A DNA stretch of 64,000 nucleotides, taken from assembly GCA_016718825.1 (NCBI GenBank), contig JADKCL010000068.1, positions 62,001 to 126,000 of the forward strand, written 5' to 3'. The notes under the pieces are model-generated. The model was not told where the DNA came from. It made no database searches and worked only from the letters and a program-made list of their open reading frames with translations. This DNA comes from Bacteroidota bacterium (GTDB lineage Bacteria > Bacteroidota > Bacteroidia > J057 > JADKCL01). Shown one piece after another: positions 55,025 through 62,457 of this stretch. Made by a program: the position numbers and the translations under genes. Every line of letters starts with the position of its first letter. The first letter of the stretch is position 1.

Positions 55025-55527
55025 GCTCTTTTCCCGATGCTGACCAGTTTACGTTCAAATCCTTTATCCCACAGAGGCATGTAGGGATCATGGATAAATT
55101 GTACGCTTGTACGGACCTTTGTCAGTTTCAAGCTGATTGGTGCTTTGGATTTCCCGGAGGGTCTAAGCAACTATAGCCGTGGACGCCGTGTGTCGCAAAG
55201 CGTTGAAGTCCACGGTGGATCGGTCCATCACATTCGTTCTGCCTCCATCCCGATGTGGATGTGTGCCGCGCAGCGGTGAAGCGTCGGGTTTGCGGACGCC
55301 CCACCCCCCTCTCTATCGCCGCGCCTAGGCGCGGCGATAAAAACAGGAATGCACTTTCCAACTCCAGCGGAGTCAGACATTTCCGTGTTTCCCCACAACG
55401 GAATTGTTACAGATAATTTGAAAAACCTGCTCAAGTTTAGCCGGCAAATTTTGCTTACAATAGGTGGCATGGGCTACCATTGTAAAGATCTCCCCTTCGT
55501 TGATCGCATTTTCTTATCACTTGCCCC
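55025..55527. other. Intergenic region with GC-rich palindrome
   Basis: A perfect 26-bp palindrome at 55313-55338 (TATCGCCGCGCCT and its complement, no loop) is followed by AAAA. Next to it is CCAGCGGAGTCAGACATTTC, a relative of the GGGGTC repeats near 34400. A minus-strand frame at 54952-55170 reads a little like protein (IHDPYMPLWDKGFERK) but has no family match I know and overlaps the terminator; it could be a gene remnant. Confidence 0.6.
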
Positions 55528-56802
55528 TTACGCACTTGCCGTTTCCAAACGCAGGTTTTCCCTGAATTCAAAATAGGCAAACGCCAAACTCACCAGCATC
55601 GAAACCACGAAATAGATGGCAACGCAGATGGTTCCGGTTGGGACAAGGGTATTCAGCGTGAACCAACCTCCATACCAATGGATGATGAGGAATGCAGCTG
55701 TCATTCGTAGCAATTCAAAAAGCCAGGAATAACGCGACCGATCCATGAGCGAGGTATAGCTATAGACAGATAGAAAGATGAAGCCGGCATACACGAAGAC
55801 CGCTGATTTGGGAATAAAGGCCATCTGTGCGACCATCAACAACAACAGCGCAAATGTCGTGAGGAGTTGTATCCATGCCCATACTTTGAGATATATGCTG
55901 GAAGGAGGCATGTATTTCTCCCGTTGATGAACATCTGGGGTGTAAACTACGGGGTATTTTACAGCGACGTCAGCGGGACGCCATCCCGTGGGCATAAACC
56001 AAATCCGTAACTTGTCAAACACACTGGAGGTACGCCAAGCGTCCTTGACGAGCAAGAAGAGATGCAGGAAATTGATCTTGATCGGATTCCAAGTTTGCAC
56101 GGGCCGAGTAATGCCAAACACAGGTTGCACATCGGGCAATTCGGGTTGAAATGTCCCAAAGATCCGATCCCAAATGATCAGAATTCCCCCGAAATTTTTG
56201 TCGATGTATTCTGGGTTGATGGCATGGTGGATGCGGTGATGGGAGGGCGTTACAATGATGCTTTCCAGAAAACCCAACTTGCCGATGAGTTGGGTATGGT
56301 ACCAAAATCCGCCAAAAAGCATCACCACGGCCAATACCACAAGCACATCGGAGGGAATCCCGAAGATGGCCGCAGGAAGAAGGAGAAATGTGTACACGTT
56401 CACGAAGTCCGAAATCGTTTGCCGTAAGGCGACCGGAAGGTTGTATTCTTCGCTGCTGTGGTGAATAACGTGCCGGTTCCAGAGAAAGTTGATACGGTGC
56501 GCCCATCGGTGGGACCAATAAGCGTAAAAATCGATGCTGATGAAGCCAATGATGTACTGCAGGGCCACGGATTGGATCCCAAACATCGCAAAATGCCGAA
56601 ACAGAAAGTCATAAGTCACGATGTAGATGGTCACTCCCAAAATCTGCTTGAGCATATTAGTGATGCCCGAACTCAAGCTGGAAACCGTGTCCATGCTCTT
56701 GATGACCGCCTTGTTGCGCCACTTTGCTACGATCATTTCCGTTGCAATCAGCAGCAGAAACATAGGCAATACAAACTTCAGGGCACCCGCAAACGTTTCC
56801 AT
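55528..56802 (-). CDS. Sterol desaturase / fatty acid hydroxylase family membrane enzyme
   Basis: 424 aa integral membrane di-iron enzyme. The eight-histidine pattern is present: H98RWAH102, H111VIHH, H169 and H188HRIHH193 (SHHRIHHAINPEYIDKNFGG), the last being the usual third box. Several hydrophobic segments surround it and the C-terminus has four more. Relatives hydroxylate or desaturate fatty acids, sterols or carotenoids in the inner membrane, or act on alkylglycerols; the NFGGILIIWDRIFGTF segment is shared with alkylglycerol monooxygenase-like proteins. The start at 56802 is 27 bp from the end of the IS1595-family element, so its native promoter has been displaced or lost. Confidence 0.9.
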   Translation of the reverse strand: METFAGALKFVLPMFLLLIATEMIVAKWRNKAVIKSMDTVSSLSSGITNMLKQILGVTIYIVTYDFLFRHFAMFGIQSVALQYIIGFISIDFYAYWSHRWAHRINFLWNRHVIHHSSEEYNLPVALRQTISDFVNVYTFLLLPAAIFGIPSDVLVVLAVVMLFGGFWYHTQLIGKLGFLESIIVTPSHHRIHHAINPEYIDKNFGGILIIWDRIFGTFQPELPDVQPVFGITRPVQTWNPIKINFLHLFLLVKDAWRTSSVFDKLRIWFMPTGWRPADVAVKYPVVYTPDVHQREKYMPPSSIYLKVWAWIQLLTTFALLLLMVAQMAFIPKSAVFVYAGFIFLSVYSYTSLMDRSRYSWLFELLRMTAAFLIIHWYGGWFTLNTLVPTGTICVAIYFVVSMLVSLAFAYFEFRENLRLETASA

Positions 56803-56829
56803 TTCGATGAATTCTTGGTGGAAGTTAAA

Positions 56830-57859
56830 TATGCCTATCGGTAACTTTACCAGTAGCCATTTTTATAGGGCCCAATGGTAGGTGGCTGCTATTAACAGCC
56901 GGTCAAATACGTGAAAGCCAAAGTACCTTCGGTTAAGTTTGAAGCAGAACTCGCTCAGGTAATTTTGAAGGTATTGCTTCGAAATACCATGATAGGTGGC
57001 CAAAAAGGCTGCTTTTGAATTGCTGATGGCAGTGTGCACCCATGGGAGTACCTTCGAACCCTCTGCACCTGGTAGCGTGATTGCTTCATGTATTTCCACC
57101 AGCTTAGCGAGGCCGTTGTGTGACTTGGAATTGTCCGTGCGAAGTTGGGATTCGGGCATTACACCTCCTTTGGCCTCGTTGTCAATGGTCTCCGACTTGA
57201 GATCCGGGATGACAATCATCTTGAAATGACCGCATTTGTACCTTTTTCGGCCCTTTTTCGGGGCGGCGACCAATTCGGACTCAGCCATCACCACAACTTT
57301 GGCTTTTCCCTCGGTTCCGGCACCACGCTTTTTCGGCTTCTCAGCATCTATGGGTGAATTTACCTCAAAAAATGCCTCATCAAGCTCAATTTCGCCCTCC
57401 AACAGGTACTTCTCATCTCTGTTGGCCATCACTCTGCGAAGCTTGTGCATCAGTGTCCAGATCGGTTCATAGAACTTATGACCTATATGTTTCTGCATTT
57501 CAAGAGCCGAAATGTGCCTTTTGGAAGCAGTCATCAGGTGCATAGCCAGAAACCAATACAGGAATGGTAACTTGCTGTTTTCCATTACTGTACCGCTGCG
57601 CAATGACATTCTGAACCCACAGTTCTTGCACTCATACAGCGACTTTGATTGCAGCCAGGAGTGCTTTTCTCCGCAGCACTTCTTGCAGATAACACCCTCA
57701 CGGTCACGCACTTCCTTAAACCGAGCAATGCAAGACGCCTCGGAAGGGAAATTTTTGTTGAATTCGAGCAGTTTCATATCATTTTGAATTTGCTCTAAAC
57801 TCCCTACAGAACTTGACACCTCGTGTCAAAATCTACTGGTAAAGTTCCTGATAGGCATA
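56830..57859 (-). mobile_element. Complete IS1595-family insertion sequence (1030 bp)
   Basis: Bounded by 27-bp inverted repeats at 56830-56856 and 57833-57859 (TATGCCTATC then AACTTTACCAGTAG, two mismatches). The flanks carry an exact 8-bp direct repeat AAGTTAAA at 56822-56829 and 57860-57867, the duplication length known for IS1595. It holds one transposase gene with intact catalytic motifs. Intact ends, duplication and gene indicate a recent, possibly active insertion. Confidence 0.92.
56863..57777 (-). CDS. IS1595-family transposase
   Basis: DDE transposase of 304 aa from the ATG at 57777; a GTG at 57819 is an upstream alternative. An N-terminal zinc ribbon (CKKCCGEKHSW ... YECKNCGFRMS) precedes the catalytic domain: first Asp in EIELDEAFFEV, second in LRTDNSKSHNG, and the closing Glu in LSEFCFKLNRR. 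It lies between 27-bp inverted repeats on the minus strand and reads toward the desaturase gene 61 bp downstream of its stop, so transcription from the element could reach that gene. Confidence 0.92.
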   Translation of the reverse strand: MKLLEFNKNFPSEASCIARFKEVRDREGVICKKCCGEKHSWLQSKSLYECKNCGFRMSLRSGTVMENSKLPFLYWFLAMHLMTASKRHISALEMQKHIGHKFYEPIWTLMHKLRRVMANRDEKYLLEGEIELDEAFFEVNSPIDAEKPKKRGAGTEGKAKVVVMAESELVAAPKKGRKRYKCGHFKMIVIPDLKSETIDNEAKGGVMPESQLRTDNSKSHNGLAKLVEIHEAITLPGAEGSKVLPWVHTAISNSKAAFLATYHGISKQYLQNYLSEFCFKLNRRYFGFHVFDRLLIAATYHWAL

Positions 57860-57867
57860 AAGTTAAA

Positions 57868-58257
57868 TAAGTTCCGTGGAGCTTGGCACCTATCCAGGAA
57901 AATTGTCCTTTTGTTCACCTGGCCAAAGCCGAGCAGACAAAGCAAGCGCTGAAAACGGCGCAACGCAATACGGTCAATCCACCAATAGAAATTATTTTAT
58001 ATGCTTATCGGGACTTTACAGTGAATTTTTCAAGTAAAATCAAGGAGTCACCTATCTAAGCAGTTCGAGGTACCAATCCGCCGCGGCGGATTGATCTGTG
58101 GATAGCCTAACCCACTGATTGCAAACTATCCCAAAGTTGAAGCGCAAGATGCCGACCACCATCGGGACAACCTCACCCTGACAACACACCCTTGTCCAAC
58201 TCCTTTTTATTCACACTCAAACTCACATTGAATGCTTGCCCTTGCCCAGACCAACCC
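57868..58257. other. Intergenic region, no gene seen
   Basis: Contains a segment rich in GCGCAACGC-type words, then a family 3-like stretch with CACACCCTTG at 58186-58200 and CTTGCCCTTGCCC near 58233. A near-palindromic CCGCCGCGGCGGAT occurs near 58078. No convincing coding frame. Confidence 0.5.
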
Positions 58258-59217
58258 CTAAAGATCATATTCCTTGGCCCCCAGACCCAGGCCGAAACCC
58301 AGTCCCCAAAAAACAGTCGGTTTTGTAACTGCGCATTCTACACCCTCCAAGTTGCCATTTTGCAGGCGATAGAATCCGTAATTGGCTCCACGATCAAACA
58401 TCATGGCCTGCTGTCTCCTGAAAAGCCGCCATTCAAACGGGCCGAGCCGAACCCCGACACCCAATTCATTTCCAAGGGCGGTTGGCCCAAACGCTAGAAT
58501 ATCTGAGATCTTATTTCGCTGCAGCAGATAGGGATCAAAATAGGTCGCAGGCAAGTCGCTGTCGCTTTGCTGTTTCTGGAATTTCAGCAAAGAGCGTCTT
58601 GACAAGGGCAAATTCAATCCACCCTCGAGAAAGAAGTACCTACCCAGGTAGGCCCTTACCGTGGCATGAACCTGATGATACCGCTGCAAGAGTGCAATCT
58701 CACCACCATGATCAGGGCGTAGGCCATAGTACGTATCGTCCACGCCACCATTGATGTAGCGATGGTCAACATACACGGAGTCCAAATCATCGTTAAGGCC
58801 ATAGCGCAAAGTCCCGATGGAATAGCCAACCATGAGCAGCGCGTTGAGCCGATGGGTCTTGACACCCAAGACTGCCAGTTGACACCGCACTTCCATCGAT
58901 CCCCGAACCGTACCCCAACTTGGATTGAGACTGTTACGGGAAACTGGAAAATTGATTTCCGGCCATATCCAAGGCGCACTACTTAGGCTTGGCCCTGTTT
59001 CGCGCACGCCATTGGTGGTCCCTTTGTACTTCCACAACGTCGCCACCGTATAAGGCCGCAACACTTTTCCTTTGTCGGACTGCGACAGGCCGCACAACGG
59101 CGCAAACAGCACCATTGCCACCAACAAATAGGACAAAATGCAATTGCTGCCGAGAATGGCCAGGTTCCTTACCCTGACGGACAAGTGGCAATACCCAATA
59201 TCCTGAAAGTTATTCAT
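58258..59217 (-). CDS. Predicted outer membrane beta-barrel protein, paired with MORN protein
   Basis: 319 aa, hydrophobic leader at about 28-46 (ILSYLLVAMVLFAPLCGLSQ) preceded by an unusually long n-region; cleavage near LSQ. The mature part alternates hydrophobic and polar residues, as in a small outer membrane barrel (EINFPVSRN, LLMVGYSIGTLRYGL, YFFLEGGLNLPL, ELGVGVRLGPFEWRLF). No named family recognised. Its ATG overlaps the stop of the MORN gene by 8 bases, so the two are translationally coupled and probably work together. Terminal aromatic residue is absent (ends EYDL). Confidence 0.7.
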   Translation of the reverse strand: MNNFQDIGYCHLSVRVRNLAILGSNCILSYLLVAMVLFAPLCGLSQSDKGKVLRPYTVATLWKYKGTTNGVRETGPSLSSAPWIWPEINFPVSRNSLNPSWGTVRGSMEVRCQLAVLGVKTHRLNALLMVGYSIGTLRYGLNDDLDSVYVDHRYINGGVDDTYYGLRPDHGGEIALLQRYHQVHATVRAYLGRYFFLEGGLNLPLSRRSLLKFQKQQSDSDLPATYFDPYLLQRNKISDILAFGPTALGNELGVGVRLGPFEWRLFRRQQAMMFDRGANYGFYRLQNGNLEGVECAVTKPTVFWGLGFGLGLGAKEYDL

Positions 59218-61069
59218 ACCCTTTTAGTTTGTATTGATGGATGAGGTGGGAGCGATCCCCGAGCTGCCCGAGATTTACTTGAAAGGACAGGCTGACGCTG
59301 GGCTTCAGCGACAGCTTTCTATTTCCTACAAAATACTGCGAATACCCCGCTCCATCGGCAACAAACAACGGCAGATTTCGATTGGGACTGACAGGGCTTC
59401 TCAAATAGGTGCGCATCCCTAGCCTGAAGTAACCCACCCGAAATCCCAATTCCAGGTAATAGTCAAGGTTCTTGAATTGGAGCACTTTGTTGAATACCAA
59501 TCCACCTACGTTCAGCGTGTCATAGGTCATGACCTCCTTGCCAATCCGCAAATTGGACCGCTGCCAGAACGCAGCCCCTACGCCGGCATCAAAAGAAACT
59601 TCATCATCCAACGGAAAATATGCCGACAATCCTGCGCCTGCCTCTTTCGTGATCAGTCCCAGCGGTACCGTCGTGGGGGCGTCATTCAACATAAGACGAT
59701 GATAGTTGGTGGGGCCTGTTTGGTCTGCCAATGCCGAACCCGAGATGTAGATGGAATCAGAGGCGCTCCCGATCGAATGTACCCGCGAATTGAGATAAGC
59801 ATGCGCAAAAAGACGGTTCCATTTGAGGAACCTTGGGCCAACCAAATGGACCCTGCCATCGAAATTGTAGGGCAAAAATTCCCAAGGTGCCACATTTCTT
59901 TTGGCTCCCGCATAGCGTGGACCAACGCCGCCCAATACCCCTACCTCCAAAAGAACGATACCGCGCATCATCTTGGCAATGTCTCCATGCAACGAATAAA
60001 CCCGGTAACGGTTCGTCACCCGACCTTCGGCGTTGATGACTTTGCCTTGCAGAATCGACTGTTTGAAGCCCCATCCGATAGTTCTCCAGTTACCTTCAAA
60101 AACCGAACCATCGGCCAAATAAGTTTTCCCTTCTCCTCCCTCTGTTCCTCGGAACAGGCTCCCTTCAAATTTGATTTTCCCCTTTTCGTCAAACAGCTGA
60201 ACCTCCCCATTGGGACGGCCCTCAACAAAATTACTGCTGAGTTTCAGTTGCCCATTCGCATAGTACTCCTTGGCATTCCCGTTCACTCTGCCGTTGAGCC
60301 AATTGCCGTCGAATTGAACGTTTCCATTCGGGAAATACGACTTCCCGAGACCGTTTCGCGCGCCAGCTTGAAAAGCCCCTCCGTATTGCAGCTTTCCGCC
60401 CGGCCCATATTCCCTTCCTTGGCCGCTGTAAAACCCGTTTTTCCATTCGCCCTCATACAATGGAAGGGAGTCCGAACCATAAAAGCCACCATACCCATCG
60501 CGCAAACCAGCCCGAAACTCTCCGAAATAGTACTTGCCCGAAAACCCCAATTCGCTTCGACTTTCCATCACCCCTTGCGTGGTATAAACCGTCCAATCCT
60601 TTTTATAGCCAAGTCCAGATTGCAGATTGTTGTAATAGGTGCCCATTTCCAACAGAATTGGTTTGTTGTTCAGAATGACATACATTTCGCCTTTCCCGTT
60701 TTTTGCACCTTGTTTGAATTCGCCCTTGTAGAGGTAGGGGATTTTCATATGGTAAAGTGCTTGAATGCTTGGCGAATTCTGACAATCACCCTCGATGCAC
60801 TTCATCTTGAGGCGATTCGCATCAGCATCTTGCTTGCGTGCGTCCCAAATCGTAAGCAAAGCGGTGCCCGCAGTTTTAATGAATTCAAGCATATCCTCCC
60901 CACCTTCCGCCTGCCTTCGCTGAGCCGCCTCTTCCATCACCATTTGGTCCGTAAGCTTTGCACGACGATCTTCCTCAATGCAATCTTCAGGAACTTGTGG
61001 GCACTGCCCGAACCCCAGTTGCATGACAGCAAGCATAAAAAACAGAAACAACAACAGTTTGGTTTTCAT
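59210..61069 (-). CDS. Exported MORN-repeat protein with C-terminal barrel-like domain
   Basis: 619 aa with a signal peptide (MKTKLLLFLFFMLAVMQLGF, cut near GFGQ). Residues of about 110-345 hold about nine MORN repeats of 20-23 residues (YKGEFKQGAKNGKGEMY, YEGEWKNGFYSGQGREY, FDGNWLNGRVNGNAKEYY, FEGNWRTIGWGFKQ), a beta-meander surface for lipid or protein binding. The C-terminal 240 residues are beta-rich and similar in texture to the partner barrel (FDAGVGAAFWQRS, YYLELGFRVGYFRLGMRTYL, SVSLSFQVNLGQL), consistent with an outer membrane location. It forms a coupled pair with the downstream gene by an 8-base overlap. Substrate or role unknown. Confidence 0.82.
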   Translation of the reverse strand: MKTKLLLFLFFMLAVMQLGFGQCPQVPEDCIEEDRRAKLTDQMVMEEAAQRRQAEGGEDMLEFIKTAGTALLTIWDARKQDADANRLKMKCIEGDCQNSPSIQALYHMKIPYLYKGEFKQGAKNGKGEMYVILNNKPILLEMGTYYNNLQSGLGYKKDWTVYTTQGVMESRSELGFSGKYYFGEFRAGLRDGYGGFYGSDSLPLYEGEWKNGFYSGQGREYGPGGKLQYGGAFQAGARNGLGKSYFPNGNVQFDGNWLNGRVNGNAKEYYANGQLKLSSNFVEGRPNGEVQLFDEKGKIKFEGSLFRGTEGGEGKTYLADGSVFEGNWRTIGWGFKQSILQGKVINAEGRVTNRYRVYSLHGDIAKMMRGIVLLEVGVLGGVGPRYAGAKRNVAPWEFLPYNFDGRVHLVGPRFLKWNRLFAHAYLNSRVHSIGSASDSIYISGSALADQTGPTNYHRLMLNDAPTTVPLGLITKEAGAGLSAYFPLDDEVSFDAGVGAAFWQRSNLRIGKEVMTYDTLNVGGLVFNKVLQFKNLDYYLELGFRVGYFRLGMRTYLRSPVSPNRNLPLFVADGAGYSQYFVGNRKLSLKPSVSLSFQVNLGQLGDRSHLIHQYKLKGYE

Positions 61070-61717
61070 ACACTTTAAACGGGTAGTTGATTTTCGAGAG
61101 CAACAAATATCGTATTTATTCTTACAAACGCAAGGATGTAACAGCTTGCTGAGATTCGATGGAGAATAGACAATTTGTTCACATCAACGTGTCTGAGCGG
61201 AGATTGATTGTTGGGAAAACGAAATTATACCAGTCCATTACGAGGAAGAAGAACACCATCAAATCCTCAAAACTTCAATCCGAACGTTCGTTGTATCGGT
61301 CCATCTAAATGACAACCGGCAAAACAAAAGAAAACTGCCAAAAAAGATTTGCCCAAGTCCAATCACTTGTCTACTGTGCACACCCTTGCCCAATTCCCAC
61401 GCTGTTTTCCCCCTTGCCCAATCCCCAAACCCTCCTTACCCCGACGCTAGTTTTTCGTAGAGAGCGACACAATGAGGCAACTCGGATCTTCAAAACCCAG
61501 CAATCGACATTCTTAACGTCGTCCCAATGGATAAGTCAAGTGGACCATGTATCCTTTAAAAGCAGTCGCTTGGTATTTGGGACTTCTACATGGGACGTTC
61601 CCATTCTACTTTGCAGCACAGTTCGCTAAAATGAGGTAGATCGATGCGAAAGGATCGCGGCGCGGATACACGAAAAGCGACAGTTATCATCAGTTAAAAT
61701 CTTTCAAAAACATCATT
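61070..61717. other. Intergenic region, no gene seen
   Basis: A family 3-like stretch (CACACCCTTGCCCAATTCCC at about 61379 and CCCTTGCCCAATCCCC after it) is the only structure noted. It lies between divergently transcribed units, so promoters for both should be here. Confidence 0.5.
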
Positions 61718-62446
61718 ATGAAAAAAGTTTTGTGTAGCTTGATTATGTGCCTTACCGGCACGTGGATGTATAGCCAAGTAACGAATGTATTTCCCAACAA
61801 TGGAAATGTCGGGGTAGGCCTTACAAGCCCAACTCAGAAACTGCATGTGATCGGTAGTATCGGGGTCACAGGTGCGATCAAGGGTCTTGATGCTGGACAG
61901 TCCTTGGACTTTTATGCGAGGAGCTGGGTGATGGATGGTAGTTATATTAACCTGTATGCTAATGACCATGCCACTGCCCCGGGTCAGGTATGGATTACCG
62001 CAGGCAATACTGCAACTGGGAGTGCAAAGTCCATTGTGTTTGGGACCAATCAGGGAACGATCACAAACAATTTCCTCCGTGCGGACCATATGGTGATCCA
62101 AGCCGATGGCAAAGTGAAAATCGGCGCGCATCCCGTTCCAAGCGGCTATAAACTTGCCGTAGAGGATGGAATCATTACGGAAAAGGTAAAGGTTGCAGTT
62201 CACCCAACCGACTGGTCCGACTATGTATTCTTGGATGAATATAAGCTCATGAGCCTTGCCGATTTGCGTAAGTACATCAGAAGACAGGGGCACCTTCCTG
62301 GGGTTCCATCAACAGAAGAAGTGGTGGAGAGTGGCCTCGATTTGGGAAAAATGGACGCAAAGCTCCTGGAGAAAATAGAGGAATTGACCCTCTACATCCT
62401 GCAGCTTGAGACAAGAATGAAGGAACTGGAAGCGCAACAAAACTAA
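61718..62446 (+). CDS. Secreted trimer-type protein with Bacteroidota tail-fibre C-terminus
   Basis: 242 aa. Signal peptide MKKVLCSLIMCLTGTWMYSQ. The N-terminus has the NVGVGLTSPTQKLHVIG motif common in bacterial fibre-like proteins. The C-terminus carries the widespread Bacteroidota ending: EDGIITEKVKVAV, WSDYVFLDEYKLMSLADLRK, GHLPGVPSTEEVVESG, LLEKIEELTLYILQ and a coiled coil to the end (LETRMKELEAQQN). Probably a trimeric extracellular fibre or adhesin tip. It is followed after 11 bp by the glycosidase-like gene and likely cotranscribed with it. Confidence 0.82.
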   Translation: MKKVLCSLIMCLTGTWMYSQVTNVFPNNGNVGVGLTSPTQKLHVIGSIGVTGAIKGLDAGQSLDFYARSWVMDGSYINLYANDHATAPGQVWITAGNTATGSAKSIVFGTNQGTITNNFLRADHMVIQADGKVKIGAHPVPSGYKLAVEDGIITEKVKVAVHPTDWSDYVFLDEYKLMSLADLRKYIRRQGHLPGVPSTEEVVESGLDLGKMDAKLLEKIEELTLYILQLETRMKELEAQQN

Positions 62447-62457
62447 AGCATACAACA

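Noticed and set aside
54952..55170. Minus-strand frame reading somewhat like protein
   Set aside because: Overlaps the terminator at 54993, lacks a known family and is short; could only be a remnant.
59477..61078. Plus-strand frame of 533 codons over the MORN gene
   Set aside because: Antisense of a periodic repeat; the minus strand has a signal peptide and MORN repeats.
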